A program made the translations under genes and the position numbers. From Sulfurimonas sp. SAG-AH-194-I05 (GTDB taxonomy: Bacteria > Campylobacterota > Campylobacteria > Campylobacterales > Sulfurimonadaceae), in the NCBI RefSeq assembly GCF_029215955.1, contig NZ_JAEMVA010000002.1:30468-94467 (forward strand): 64,000 nt of DNA. Direction: 5' to 3'. Each line of letters begins with the position of its first letter. Within the stretch, counting starts at the first letter, position 1. The notes under the pieces were generated by a model. The model ran no database searches. It saw only the letters and a program-made list of their open reading frames with translations, and was not told the origin of the DNA. Shown here piece after piece: positions 18,478 to 27,513 of the stretch.

Positions 18478-18545
18478 TATAAACCTTTTTTTGCAATAAC
18501 TTTGCTATAATCTTGCCAATATTTTACCACTTTAAAGATTAATTA

Positions 18546-19121
18546 ATGAACATAGAAATATCTAACATTGCAAACTTACCATCACGCTTTGGTACTTTTA
18601 AAGTAAAAGCCTTTAAGGAGCCTTGTGCAGACGGTTGTAAAGAGCACCTTGTCATTTACAAAGAAAACTTACAAGACGTACCTACTGTAAGGATTCACTC
18701 AGAATGTTTAACCGGTGATGCTATTGGTAGTTTAAAATGTGATTGTCGTGACCAATTAGAATACGCACTAGAATTCATTGAAAGAACAAATGGTATGGTT
18801 ATTTACCTCAGACAAGAGGGTCGTAACATTGGTCTTTTAAATAAAATAAATGCCTATGCACTACAAGACAATGGACTCAACACAATCGAAGCGAATCACC
18901 AACTTGGATTTGAAGCAGATGAAAGAACGTATGAGATTGTTCCTTATATACTCAACCACTTTAAAATAGAAAAAATAAAACTTCTTACAAATAACCCACA
19001 CAAAATAAATTCACTCGCAGGTATAGAAGTAGTAGAACGTGTTCCAATTATAATGGATTCTAATGAGCACAACTCAGATTATTTAGATGTAAAAAAAGAT
19101 GATATGGGACATCTTTTATAA
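18546..19121 (+). CDS. ribA: GTP cyclohydrolase II
   Basis: The 191-residue stand-alone RibA opens GTP to start riboflavin synthesis. Zinc ligands are in the CLTGDAIGSLKCDCRDQLE segment, and the LRQEGRNIGLLNKI catalytic region follows. The C-terminal LTNNPHKI motif is normal. There is no fused DHBP synthase domain. It is the first gene of a tight cluster with rsmG and two small genes. Confidence 0.95.
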   Translation: MNIEISNIANLPSRFGTFKVKAFKEPCADGCKEHLVIYKENLQDVPTVRIHSECLTGDAIGSLKCDCRDQLEYALEFIERTNGMVIYLRQEGRNIGLLNKINAYALQDNGLNTIEANHQLGFEADERTYEIVPYILNHFKIEKIKLLTNNPHKINSLAGIEVVERVPIIMDSNEHNSDYLDVKKDDMGHLL

Positions 19122-19124
19122 GCT

Positions 19125-19712
19125 ATGACTATGGACTTAAAAGCGACACTTATTGCACAAAATATAAAATTACCTGAAAATTTTTTTCATAATATCCAAA
19201 AGTATAAAGAGCACCTTTTTAAATGGAATAAAGTTCATAATCTTACCGGTGCCAAAGATGAGAACACTGTAAATGAGTTTATTTATGATGCAGTTTTTCC
19301 TGTAAGTTTTTTAAAACCATATAAAAATCTGTTAGATATTGGTACAGGTGCTGGTTTTCCAGGCATGATTCTAGCCTTAGCACTTCCAGACACGCAGGTA
19401 ACACTTGTAGAACCTCTCAAAAAACGTGCTAGTTTTTTACAGTTTATTAAAGCTGATTTAGGACTTAACAATGTACGTGTAGTGAAAAAAAGAGTTGAAG
19501 AGATGGATGCCGAGCATTTTGAGTTAATTACTTCGCGTGCAGTTACAGACACTAAAATGTTACTTCAACTTAGCAAAAATTTTCGTGATTCTCGTTCAAC
19601 ACTTCTGTTTTACAAGGGCGAAAGAGTTTTTGAAGAGGTAGATCAAAATATGCCTCATAAAATAATTCAAACAAATAACAGGCACTACTTACTTCTAGGA
19701 GAAAACTTATGA
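19125..19712 (+). CDS. rsmG: 16S rRNA (guanine527-N7)-methyltransferase
   Basis: The 195-residue product is a Rossmann methyltransferase with the SAM loop [15 protein letters not shown] (about residue 67) and the RsmG-family segments [14 protein letters not shown] and ITSRAV. It methylates G527 of 16S rRNA; loss commonly gives low-level streptomycin resistance. It starts 3 bases after ribA and overlaps the next gene by 4 bases, so it sits inside an operon. Confidence 0.95.
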   Translation: MTMDLKATLIAQNIKLPENFFHNIQKYKEHLFKWNKVHNLTGAKDENTVNEFIYDAVFPVSFLKPYKNLLDIGTGAGFPGMILALALPDTQVTLVEPLKKRASFLQFIKADLGLNNVRVVKKRVEEMDAEHFELITSRAVTDTKMLLQLSKNFRDSRSTLLFYKGERVFEEVDQNMPHKIIQTNNRHYLLLGENL

Positions 19713-19933
19713 TTTTAAAAATCTTACTTGTTCTTGGCGTGATTGGAATTGTATACTTTCTTTTTATAAAAAAGAAACCTTCCATCAAGAAAAACAAAAC
19801 AAAAAAAGAAGTACAAGAAGATGCGAGTGACCTTGTAGCATGTACTACATGTGGAACATACAGTGAACTTAATGAAACACTTATTAGTGCAAACAAGTAC
19901 TATTGTAGTGATGCATGCATGGAAAAAGCCTAA
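19709..19933 (+). CDS. membrane-anchored small zinc-finger-like protein (PP0621-like)
   Basis: The 74-residue product has one N-terminal membrane helix ([19 protein letters not shown]), a lysine-rich linker and a C-terminal knuckle with CTTC…[11 protein letters not shown], which could bind one zinc ion. The arrangement matches small uncharacterised proteins often encoded beside housekeeping genes. It overlaps rsmG by ATGA and the following gene by TAATG, so it is translationally coupled on both sides. Function unknown. Confidence 0.75.
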   Translation: MILKILLVLGVIGIVYFLFIKKKPSIKKNKTKKEVQEDASDLVACTTCGTYSELNETLISANKYYCSDACMEKA

Positions 19934-20325
19934 TGCTGATTTTTGGACATAGATTTATACCGAGTCGTTCTTTTTACCATGTCTTAGACATAGACAGTAT
20001 TTCAAACACACCCCCATCAAGTACAATATGTGTTCAATTTAGCGAAGAAAATCTAGACATTATAAACCATGCCTCGCTCAACAATATTTCTATTTCCATA
20101 TCTGTTAATTCAATTTTAGAACTTATATATTCAGCTAGTCTAGGTGCTTCATTTATTATAGTTGAAAGAAACTTAGCGCTTGATGCTCAAAAAATTGCAA
20201 CTGAATACCTTTATGATTCAAAAATTCTCGTGCATATAAATGATGAAAATGAAATTGAAGAGTTAGCCCTTCATGGTATGGATGGGGTTATACTCCCAAG
20301 CGCAATAATTAAAATCAACTCTTAA
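19933..20325 (+). CDS. conserved hypothetical protein of the ribA-rsmG cluster
   Basis: The 130-residue product begins MLIFGHRF at an ATG that shares its A with the previous stop (TAATG), which fixes the start at 19933. It has no signal peptide or membrane segment. The secondary structure appears alternating beta and alpha, with hydrophobic strands such as GASFIIVERNL and KILVHIND, resembling a small Rossmann-like or nucleotide-binding fold. No catalytic motif is recognised. It overlaps the 3' end of alr on the other strand by 11 bases. Confidence 0.7.
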   Translation: MLIFGHRFIPSRSFYHVLDIDSISNTPPSSTICVQFSEENLDIINHASLNNISISISVNSILELIYSASLGASFIIVERNLALDAQKIATEYLYDSKILVHINDENEIEELALHGMDGVILPSAIIKINS

Positions 20326-21322
20326 TTTTTCGCTTTAAGAGAGGATGCAAAGAGGTAAGTACTTCATAGCTTATTGTTTGTGCAGATTGAGCCATTTGGT
20401 TTGCATCATTAAAAATTAAAAGTTCTTCATCATTACATAAAAAAGAGCAGTTATCCATAGATATTCTACCAACTAACTCCTTAGCATGTGGAGTTCTATA
20501 GTTGTTTGAGCAAATACGAAAAAAACCATCACCATACCCTAAGTCATAATTAGAAATAATACTCTCTTCTCTCGTCGTATACTTTGCTCCATAACCTACA
20601 CAAGACCCTTCTAATAACGTTCGTGATGAAATTTTTTGTGCATATAAACTTAAGACGGGTTTTAAATCTATTTTTGCAAAAGCTTCATCTCTTTGGAGGC
20701 AACCATAAGCAGCAATTCCAACTCTAGCCATATCTTCACTAAAATCCACATACCGAAAAAGTGATGCTGAATTTGCGGAATGGAATTTTACATTTTTATA
20801 GCCTAAAGAAATAACGTGTGCTTTAACTTTTGCAAAAAGAGCATTTTGCCAAAACCATTCACTTGTAAGTTCATCTGCACTTCTATGATGTGTAAAAACT
20901 TCTTCTAGGTTTAAACCTTGTTTTTTTATTTTTTCTAAGGCAGTTTCAAGTGCATCAATTGCTATACCGTTTCTATGCATTCCAGTATCTACTTTTAGGG
21001 CAACCTTTGTAGCATGTGGAAACGCTTCAATTGCATTTATATCGTTAATCGTATAGCGTATTTTTTCACTCTTAGCATGTGGTATTTCTGCTAAAACTAA
21101 AATATACTCAAAATAATCTTCTATTTTTTTTGCTTCATAGTGCGATTTTACTACTGCTCTTTTTATACCATACTCTTGTGCCATAGTTGCTACTTCAAGG
21201 AGTCCGTGACCATAAGCATTGTCTTTTAAAACAAGTGCTATCTTGTCTTTACTTTTGGTTTTATTTGCGATAACATCAAGATTATGAAAAAAGTTATTTT
21301 TATTAAGAGTAATATAAGCCAT
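20315..21322 (-). CDS. alr: alanine racemase
   Basis: The 335-residue product is a fold-type III PLP enzyme. K33 in LVLKDNAYGHG forms the Schiff base, and the opposite catalytic tyrosine lies in VGYGAKYT. MARVGIAAYGC is the usual family motif. It makes D-alanine for peptidoglycan. At 335 residues it is on the short side (about 360 is usual). Three copies of the CATGTGG word fall in this gene. It is divergent from the agmatine deiminase gene with only 17 bases between the starts. Confidence 0.93.
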   Translation of the reverse strand: MAYITLNKNNFFHNLDVIANKTKSKDKIALVLKDNAYGHGLLEVATMAQEYGIKRAVVKSHYEAKKIEDYFEYILVLAEIPHAKSEKIRYTINDINAIEAFPHATKVALKVDTGMHRNGIAIDALETALEKIKKQGLNLEEVFTHHRSADELTSEWFWQNALFAKVKAHVISLGYKNVKFHSANSASLFRYVDFSEDMARVGIAAYGCLQRDEAFAKIDLKPVLSLYAQKISSRTLLEGSCVGYGAKYTTREESIISNYDLGYGDGFFRICSNNYRTPHAKELVGRISMDNCSFLCNDEELLIFNDANQMAQSAQTISYEVLTSLHPLLKRKIKS

Positions 21323-22100
21323 GAAGGAATTATAGCAAAATGAAGAGAATGATTGCAGAGTTTGAGAAGCAGAGTTTTACACAGGTACTATTTCCACATG
21401 TCAAGACCGATTGGGCAGAGTATTTGCAAGAAGCAGAGGCTACATTTGTACAAATCATTCAAGCGATTCAAACGTACCAAAAATGTTTTGTTATTTGTGC
21501 TGATATCACCTATGTAAAGTCAAAATTTCAAGACCATACAAACCTTTATTTTGCCGATTATGAAACTGACGATACTTGGGCGAGAGATATTTCTTGTCTC
21601 AGTGTTGAAGATGATGCTGAAGTGAAACTCCTAGACTTTACTTTTAACGCATGGGGCAATAAGTTTGAATGGGGCAAAGATAATGCCATGAGTGTAGCAA
21701 TGCAAAATATTTACTTAAGCGATATTGAGACTATTCCTTTTGTTCTTGAGGGTGGTGCTGTTGAGAGTAATGGATCGGGAATTCTTTTAACAACTTCCAC
21801 ATGTATGCTCAACAAAAATAGAAATCCGCAGCTTACTTCTATAGAAATAACAAAAAAATTAAATGAAACACTTGGATGCACAACTGTTCTTTACCTTGAG
21901 CATGGTTATTTAGCAGGTGATGACACGGACGCACATATAGATACTTTAGCAAGGTTTATTGACGCAAAAACAATTATGTACGTGGCATGTGAGAATGAAG
22001 AAGATGAACATTATAAAGAGCTCCTCGCCATGAAAAAAGAGCTCCAAACTATGGCAAAAGAGCATGACCTAAACCTTATTCCCCTTCCCTTTCCACATGC
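20484..22100. repeat. cluster of six CATGTGG words in alr and aguA
   Basis: Cores lie at 20484-20491, 21012-21019, 21075-21082, 21394-21400, 21797-21803 and 22093-22099, in both orientations. Perfect GCATGTGGAAA (or its complement) occurs at 21012 and 22090. The words fall in different reading frames, so protein sequence does not explain them. Confidence 0.6.
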
Positions 22101-22338
22101 TATATATGAAAACAAAGAACGATTACCAGCTACCTACGCTAACTTTTTGTTTGTAAATGGAGCTGTGTTAGTTCCTACGTATAACGTGCCTGAAGATAAA
22201 CTAGCCATAGACATATTTATAAATACCTTTACCTCTTTAGACATACTACCCATAAACTGTACCACACTCATAAAACAACACGGTTCACTCCACTGCGTCA
22301 CCATGAACTTCGCGAGTGGTGTTACTCTCCTCATTTAA
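21340..22338 (+). CDS. aguA: agmatine deiminase / peptidylarginine deiminase family protein
   Basis: The 332-residue product has the guanidino-modifying enzyme motifs: DDTWARDISCL near residue 80, VLEGGAVESNGSGILLTT, HIDTLARF, and the C-terminal catalytic cysteine in GSLHCVTMNF. It converts agmatine to N-carbamoylputrescine in polyamine synthesis. In Campylobacterota this enzyme replaces agmatinase. A ribosome site is poor because the start lies very close to the divergent alr start. Confidence 0.92.
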   Translation: MKRMIAEFEKQSFTQVLFPHVKTDWAEYLQEAEATFVQIIQAIQTYQKCFVICADITYVKSKFQDHTNLYFADYETDDTWARDISCLSVEDDAEVKLLDFTFNAWGNKFEWGKDNAMSVAMQNIYLSDIETIPFVLEGGAVESNGSGILLTTSTCMLNKNRNPQLTSIEITKKLNETLGCTTVLYLEHGYLAGDDTDAHIDTLARFIDAKTIMYVACENEEDEHYKELLAMKKELQTMAKEHDLNLIPLPFPHAIYENKERLPATYANFLFVNGAVLVPTYNVPEDKLAIDIFINTFTSLDILPINCTTLIKQHGSLHCVTMNFASGVTLLI

Positions 22339-22428
22339 AATAGCACTCCCACTCATGATTAAATACGTAGCTAAACCAAAACCTAAGGCGATTAAAACTG
22401 TTTTTTTTATTTTTTCAAATGTTGTCAT
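22285..22428 (-). CDS. possible small membrane protein antisense to aguA 3' end
   Basis: An ATG-started 47-codon frame on the minus strand encodes MTTFEKIKKTVLIALGFGLATYLIM, a convincing single membrane helix with a positive N-terminus, followed by a polar tail. Its last third overlaps the agmatine deiminase gene. No strong Shine-Dalgarno is visible. It fills most of the gap between aguA and the export locus. It may be a real small protein or a chance frame. Confidence 0.35.
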   Translation of the reverse strand: MTTFEKIKKTVLIALGFGLATYLIMSGSAILNEESNTTREVHGDAVE

Positions 22429-22541
22429 ACTCAGAATAGTAACGAAAAACGACAAATAAAGCTACGAGTTGTAAAGAATAATTAGCTTTTAAGTTAAATT
22501 GGATTATTATTAAAATAGTTTATATTATAAAGGAGTAGAAA

Positions 22542-22832
22542 ATGATAAAAAATATTTTATTATCATCGTTAATGATTTTAGGTTTCACTAGCTCAGCAAT
22601 AGCAGGAGTTGGAGATAAAACAATAGTAAAAAATGTTCAAATTAACACTAATGTTCGATCTAATGGAAAAATAAATGTAGGGAATAATGCTAAGTTACAA
22701 CTTGGTGCTATTAAAATCGGTGCTGGTTCTACTGTTGAGGGTGGTTCTATAAATTCTATGGTAGATACGAATGAAATCAAGTTAGGCAATGGTGCAAGCG
22801 CAGATATTGGCGGCGTTGATATTGGTCACTAA
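22542..22832 (+). CDS. small exported repeat protein, copy 1 (putative surface subunit)
   Basis: The 96-residue precursor has a signal peptide ending at AIA|GVGDK (about residue 21). The 75-residue mature part contains no cysteine, is rich in Gly, Asn, Val and Ile, and consists of two related halves: KLQLGAIKIGAGSTVEGGSI (51-70) and EIKLGNGASADIGGVDIGH (78-96). Alternating hydrophobic residues suggest a beta-solenoid or amyloid-like stack. The next gene is a near-identical copy, with six amino-acid differences. AAAGGAG gives a strong ribosome site. As the first, duplicated, small gene of an operon that also encodes a CsgG/HfaB-like pore, it is the best candidate for the main exported subunit. 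It is not curlin: the Ser-x5-Gln repeat is absent. Confidence 0.75.
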   Translation: MIKNILLSSLMILGFTSSAIAGVGDKTIVKNVQINTNVRSNGKINVGNNAKLQLGAIKIGAGSTVEGGSINSMVDTNEIKLGNGASADIGGVDIGH

Positions 22833-22869
22833 AAAAATTCGTAAAAATAAATTTTTATAAGGAAGTACA

Positions 22870-23160
22870 ATGATAAAAAATATTTTATTATCATCATTAT
22901 TGGTTTTAGGTTTCACTAGCTCAGCAATAGCAGGAGTTGGAGATAAAACAATAGTAAAAAATGTTCAAATCAATACTGATGTTAGAGCTAATGGAAAAAT
23001 AGATGTAGGGAATAATGCTAAGTTACAACTTGGTGCTATTAAAATTGGTGCTGGTTCTACTGTTGAGGGTGGTTCTATAAATTCTATGGTAGATACGCGT
23101 GAAATTAAGTTAGGCAATGGTGCAAGTGCAGATATCGGTGGCGTTGATATCGGTCACTAA
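22870..23160 (+). CDS. small exported repeat protein, copy 2 (putative surface subunit)
   Basis: This is a tandem duplicate of the preceding gene: 90 of 96 residues are identical, and the DNA is nearly identical too. Differences are M11L, I12V, N37D, S40A, N45D and N77R, so three asparagines have become charged. It keeps the signal peptide and both repeat halves, including the terminal SADIGGVDIGH. GGAAG lies before the start. A strong hairpin directly follows the gene, which would let the two subunit genes be expressed more highly than the genes downstream. Confidence 0.75.
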   Translation: MIKNILLSSLLVLGFTSSAIAGVGDKTIVKNVQINTDVRANGKIDVGNNAKLQLGAIKIGAGSTVEGGSINSMVDTREIKLGNGASADIGGVDIGH

Positions 23161-23166
23161 GCTCTC

Positions 23167-23192
23167 ATGCAAAAGGAAAAATCCTTTTGCAT
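23167..23192 (+). terminator. intercistronic hairpin after the duplicated subunit genes
   Basis: ATGCAAAAGGA and TCCTTTTGCAT form a perfect 11-bp stem with an AAAA loop, seven bases after the stop codon. There is no U-run, so it may be a partial terminator or an mRNA 3'-end stabiliser rather than a full stop. Confidence 0.55.
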
Positions 23193-23263
23193 ATCAAAGT
23201 ACTTAGTAGAATAATTTCAAAGGCAAAATCATTCTATTAAGCGCTATTCAAAGAAGGCTCAAT

Positions 23264-23902
23264 ATGATAATCAAATTACTACTCGTAGTACTTATACTAC
23301 TATCACCTTTATTAGCAAAAGAAGATAAAGATCTTTTTTCTAAAGAAAAAATGGATAAAATGTCTGCCTATATAGTTAAAAAGTTTTATGATACTTCTAG
23401 GGCTAGAAGAAATACATCTTATATGTCTCAAGATGAATATAGTTCTATTGAAAAAAAAGCAAAATTTTTAAAAGAGTATAAAAAAGAAAAGAAAACGAAA
23501 GCCTTTTATAAAGCAACGCTAGAGGCATACCAAGTATTTATAAAATCACATAGAACATACATCACAAAATGGAATGCGAAAAGCCGTTCTAAAACTTCTA
23601 ACTTCTACAAACAAAATATTAAAAGTAATACAGAATTTTTAAATAAAGTGGCAAAGCATCTCAAGTATTTAAGTAAAAAAAATCCACAAGTAAAATCGTC
23701 TCTTACTAACAAATACACCCAATGGACAAAGAGTAAAGCATCCTTAAATGTCTCTACTGTAAACAAAAATAAAAGTATTGTAAATAAAGGAAAGGTATCC
23801 ATTGAAGCATCACATTTAAGAACAACAGTAAAAGCGAGTACTATTACTTTAGCTCCAAAAGCTAAAGCATCTATAGGTTCTGTGTCTATTGGGAAGGAAT
23901 AA
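23264..23902 (+). CDS. exported protein with C-terminal IGSVSIG motif
   Basis: The 212-residue product has a signal peptide (IIKLLLVVLILLSPLLAK), a very basic, Lys/Tyr/Ser-rich helical body (about 25-160) and a C-terminal segment in which short beta repeats lead to PKAKASIGSVSIGKE. That ending matches the terminal motif of the two small subunits. No enzyme motif is seen. It lies 100 bp after the hairpin and only 2 bases before the next gene. I infer a minor subunit or anchor exported by the same machinery. Confidence 0.65.
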   Translation: MIIKLLLVVLILLSPLLAKEDKDLFSKEKMDKMSAYIVKKFYDTSRARRNTSYMSQDEYSSIEKKAKFLKEYKKEKKTKAFYKATLEAYQVFIKSHRTYITKWNAKSRSKTSNFYKQNIKSNTEFLNKVAKHLKYLSKKNPQVKSSLTNKYTQWTKSKASLNVSTVNKNKSIVNKGKVSIEASHLRTTVKASTITLAPKAKASIGSVSIGKE

Positions 23903-23904
23903 CT

Positions 23905-24903
23905 TTGAAAAATATATGTTTATTTATTATTACTTTAGTTCTCATTTCTAATATAGATGCTAAAGACACTCTTTTAAACGAACTTTACAAGAATGAAGTT
24001 TTATCTTATACACACAAAATTGCTCACTATGACAAAAGAATACAACAATCTTCTTCAAATGCCTGGTTAATACCTCTTAAAAAAAAAGAAAGAGAAAAAT
24101 TAGCAACATTTAAGAGTAATCATGCAAAAAATAAAGAAGCGAGTTTTAAAACTCTTTATGAAAAAGAAAAGAAAAAACTCTCTAGTCCCACTATACGTCG
24201 TACATTTAAAACAAAAACAGGTTCCATAAGTTACTCTGTAAAAAAAACGTATGAAAAAAAGTTCAAAGATGCCTCACGTTTATTAAGCCTAAAAGAAGCA
24301 TACAATAAACGAAACACAGCCAAAGCTATAATAGACTCCTTAGCCAAAAAGCATAACACAAATGCTCTTTCATCTTCAAGCGCGCCAAGTACAATAAAAG
24401 CAAGAAAAATAGTTACAGAATCTAAAAGATTTTCAAATGCATCAGCAAAACTCTCTGGAGCAACCAAATTATCACAAGGTCAATCTTCCTTAGCAGCACA
24501 ATTAACTGCGAAACTAAATGCTATAATACGTAAACCAAATGATGCAACACTAAAAAAATCAGCAGTTGTTCAAATGTCTCCCACTCCTATAGCACCACCA
24601 CGTAGAACAAATCAAATTCCATTTAAAAGAACAATATATCCACCTCCACCTAAACCAAAAAAAGTCACGCTAGCTTCTTCTGATTTAAATAACAACAAAA
24701 CAGTCTTAAAAAATGTAACCATAAATACAAAAACCAAAGCTGGAAACATCGATACAAAAGGAAAACTTAGTATGGCAAATGTAAAAATTGCAAAGGGAAC
24801 CACTTTGAAAAATACAAATATTAACGCTAATGTTAAGGTAAAAAATGTTTCAATATCTAAAGGTTCAACAGCAGATATTGGTAGTGTAAATATTATAAAA
24901 TAG
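23905..24903 (+). CDS. exported protein with C-terminal subunit-like domain
   Basis: A TTG start is chosen because AAGGA is well placed before it and a signal peptide (KNICLFIITLVLISNIDA) follows at once. The 332-residue product has a basic helical body, a proline-rich stretch near 235-250 (IYPPPPKPKK), and a C-terminal domain of about 70 residues. That domain aligns across its whole length with the mature 96-residue proteins: KTVLKNVTINTK…, then NVKIAKGTTLKNTNIN…, then GSTADIGSVNI. It looks like a subunit domain joined to a long stalk through a flexible Pro-rich hinge, which would suit a tip or base adaptor. Function is inferred. Confidence 0.65.
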   Translation: MKNICLFIITLVLISNIDAKDTLLNELYKNEVLSYTHKIAHYDKRIQQSSSNAWLIPLKKKEREKLATFKSNHAKNKEASFKTLYEKEKKKLSSPTIRRTFKTKTGSISYSVKKTYEKKFKDASRLLSLKEAYNKRNTAKAIIDSLAKKHNTNALSSSSAPSTIKARKIVTESKRFSNASAKLSGATKLSQGQSSLAAQLTAKLNAIIRKPNDATLKKSAVVQMSPTPIAPPRRTNQIPFKRTIYPPPPKPKKVTLASSDLNNNKTVLKNVTINTKTKAGNIDTKGKLSMANVKIAKGTTLKNTNINANVKVKNVSISKGSTADIGSVNIIK

Positions 24904-24911
24904 GAGTCCTC

Positions 24912-25427
24912 ATGAAAAGTAAATATTTTTTAGTAGCTTTAATACTTTTTGCATCAGTCAATGTGTACGCAGTTAATCAGGCGTATTTAAAAACTAAAAT
25001 TAAAAATAGAGCACAAATGCAACAAGCAACAGGAGCTTTTAAATACTCCAAGTATAACTATGTATCACAAAGGGACATTAAAGCCGCTCGTTATAACAAC
25101 AACGTAAACCTTGGTGTAGTAAATGTAAAAAGAGGGGAACAAGTTCGAGATGTAAATGTCTATGTAGACTCCAACTCAAGAATCGATATTTATAATAAAA
25201 GAGAGTCTAAGGTACAAGTAGGAGTTGTTAATGTTGAAAAAAATGCACGCCTACAAAGTGCAAATGTCGTAGTAAGAGCAAGAAATGGAATTAACATTCG
25301 ACAACAGGCTGGAAATACAAAGAGAGTTTCTCAAATCGGTGTAGTAAATATGAGAAAAAGTTCAGCCGTTAAAAATATTAGTACACGTATTGATACAAAT
25401 AAAAAAATAAAAATTAGTAATTATTAA
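24912..25427 (+). CDS. exported protein with three GVVNV repeats
   Basis: The 171-residue product has a signal peptide ending VYA|VNQ (residue 20). The mature part carries three units spaced 36-39 residues apart: LGVVNVKRGEQVRDVNV (67-83), VGVVNVEKNARLQSANV (103-119) and IGVVNMRKSSAVKNI (142-156). Their pattern, [LIV]GxVxIxxxxxVxxxxI, is the same as in the small duplicated subunits. Here the chain continues beyond the last unit. AGGAGT precedes the ATG. It lies between the subunit-like genes and the CsgG-like gene, and may be a nucleator or a second type of fibre subunit. Confidence 0.65.
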   Translation: MKSKYFLVALILFASVNVYAVNQAYLKTKIKNRAQMQQATGAFKYSKYNYVSQRDIKAARYNNNVNLGVVNVKRGEQVRDVNVYVDSNSRIDIYNKRESKVQVGVVNVEKNARLQSANVVVRARNGINIRQQAGNTKRVSQIGVVNMRKSSAVKNISTRIDTNKKIKISNY

Positions 25428-25437
25428 AGGATTTACA

Positions 25438-27504
25438 ATGGTAAGTAATAAAATGATATTAGGACTAGGGGCAATGTTCTTTTTGTTAAATGGCTGTGGA
25501 GGAGCAACTGTTCAGCCAAAGATAGACAAAGCAAAAGAAAAAATCAAAGCACCAACAGTGCAAAGTACGGATTATGAGTCTTTTTTACGTAATATTGGAA
25601 ATATGTATAGAGTATATTATGACCCAAAAACTCCCATTCCTTTTCAAAGTAAGCCTATTACAAATGACACAGGAACAGGTGGACTTCCTGTAGATGTTTC
25701 TAAAATGGTTATTACAGCAGTAAGTAAAATAGGAAAGCCCATAGTCTACATTCCTTATGATCCAAACTATTTAATAAATGAACTCAACACTGGTGGTGCT
25801 ATTAACCGTGTAATGCCTAGGTATGTCATTAGCGGTGCCATTACTGAATACGACAAAGGTATTATGAGACAAAGTAGTGGTGGCGGTGTAGATTTCTTTG
25901 TGCCTTTTAGTGGTGGCGGAGCAGATGGAAGTGCTTCAAAAGATGACTCTACAACTGCATCAAGAATCGTCATGGACTTTTTTCTTATAGACTATGCTAC
26001 ACAAACTATGGTGTCGGGAGTGCAATCTACGAAAACTATTACTGTATATGAACAGTCAAAATCAAAAAATGTAGGGTTTTCTATTTTTGGAAGTGGCTTT
26101 GGAATCAATGGCTCTGTTTCAAGAAAACAAGGTGTACATGCAGCTTTACGACTACTTGTTGAACTCAGTATTGCAGAAATTATTTCAAAAGAAGCTGGTC
26201 TTCCATACTGGAAATTATCTAAAGATATCAAAGCCGATGAAGCAACAATAGATAAAATATACTTTGATATGGACGGACTAAGCGATGCTACAAAAATTGT
26301 TCTCATGAAAGAGTACTTAACAAAATACGGATTTAGAATAAATGATATTCAAGACCAAACACTTGATGCACAAACAGCAGCATACTATGAAGTCTTGCAA
26401 AAAGACTTGAATCTCGGTGCACTTGGTAATGGCTATATAAATACAACTGATTTAGTTACCTTGCATTTCAACTTACCATTTAAAAGAAGTGATAAAAAAT
26501 ATAATAATTCTATGGCGAAAAAAGTAACTATTACACCAGCTCCCGTAGTAACACAGCGACATCAAACAGATCCTATTGACAACCTATTTTCCAATATTGA
26601 TAAATTAAGTTCAATAGCATCTTCTGTTTATGTAGGCTCTATTGTAGATGCAAACGACATGTATAAAACACCATTCTCAGAAGCTTTAGAAGAAGGGATA
26701 AAAAAGTATATTCAACAAAATAAATCTTTAACACTTAACGATAAACCTATTGATATTGGACAAAAAACACGTTCATTTAAGAAAAAGAAAAAAGTTGCTA
26801 TTACCTCTAAACAAAACGTAGTAGAAGTTGTTGGTTATGTAGAAACTACAGAGAATGGAGTTGAAGTAGAACTTCAAGTATTAAGTAAAGATGCACAAAG
26901 ATTACGGGTTATAAAAGAAACCTTTCCAATAACTGCTCCAGTAGAACAAACGGCTCCAGAAGTTGAAAAAATCATTCCCCAAAAGTCCTATGCACCCCAA
27001 AGTTTAGATGCAATGCTACGTATCGCAAAATCTGATACAGAGATGAAAACTGACAATATCTTTTTTATGACAGATAAGGGTGACACACATCAAATTTACT
27101 TAGATGGTGAAAAAATTGAATTTGCACTAGGTATTAGAGAAGCTTCTTATGCGTATATATTTGATATTGATTCAAACTTAGAAATAACAACCCTCTTTGA
27201 CTCAACAACAGATATAGCCTCAAAAAAGTTACAACCAGAAGAACTTTATACAATTCCATCTCCAGAAGCTGACTTTGAAATTATTGCTTCAGCTCCTTTT
27301 GGTACTGAACTTATTAAGCTCGTAATTTGTAGTGAACCTTTACATATACCAGAAGTTGTAAAAGCAACACGTTCATTTAAAAAAAGTTCTAAGTCAAATA
27401 CAGTTGCACCAGAAGCATTTATAGACAACCTAAGAGCACAAGCTACAAAAAAAGGTGCCCTCATGTATGAAAAAACAATTCTTGTAGAAACAAGAGCAAA
27501 GTAA
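25438..27504 (+). CDS. CsgG/HfaB-like outer membrane lipoprotein with DUF4384-like domain
   Basis: The 688-residue product begins with a lipoprotein signal (lipobox LNGC, Cys20). Residues about 40-290 resemble the CsgG/HfaB family of secretion pores and holdfast anchors: RYVISGAITEYDKGI, a Gly/Ser-rich loop, VMDFFLIDYATQTMVSGVQSTKTI and a VELSIAEII helix. A middle part of unknown fold follows. The C-terminal region (about 523-620) has the SYAYIFDIDSNLEITTLFD…Y.IP…APFGTELIKLVI pattern of DUF4384. Two copies of the word TRSFKK (444-449 and 644-649) flank the C-terminal part. It is the likely export channel for the subunits. The CsgG assignment is from sequence pattern only and needs a profile search. 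Confidence 0.65.
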   Translation: MVSNKMILGLGAMFFLLNGCGGATVQPKIDKAKEKIKAPTVQSTDYESFLRNIGNMYRVYYDPKTPIPFQSKPITNDTGTGGLPVDVSKMVITAVSKIGKPIVYIPYDPNYLINELNTGGAINRVMPRYVISGAITEYDKGIMRQSSGGGVDFFVPFSGGGADGSASKDDSTTASRIVMDFFLIDYATQTMVSGVQSTKTITVYEQSKSKNVGFSIFGSGFGINGSVSRKQGVHAALRLLVELSIAEIISKEAGLPYWKLSKDIKADEATIDKIYFDMDGLSDATKIVLMKEYLTKYGFRINDIQDQTLDAQTAAYYEVLQKDLNLGALGNGYINTTDLVTLHFNLPFKRSDKKYNNSMAKKVTITPAPVVTQRHQTDPIDNLFSNIDKLSSIASSVYVGSIVDANDMYKTPFSEALEEGIKKYIQQNKSLTLNDKPIDIGQKTRSFKKKKKVAITSKQNVVEVVGYVETTENGVEVELQVLSKDAQRLRVIKETFPITAPVEQTAPEVEKIIPQKSYAPQSLDAMLRIAKSDTEMKTDNIFFMTDKGDTHQIYLDGEKIEFALGIREASYAYIFDIDSNLEITTLFDSTTDIASKKLQPEELYTIPSPEADFEIIASAPFGTELIKLVICSEPLHIPEVVKATRSFKKSSKSNTVAPEAFIDNLRAQATKKGALMYEKTILVETRAK

Positions 27505-27513
27505 GGAAAGAAA

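Noticed and set aside
22542..23160. Curlin (CsgA/CsgB) subunits.
   Set aside because: No Ser-x5-Gln-x-Gly-x-Gly-Asn-x-Ala repeat; the repeat here has a different pattern.
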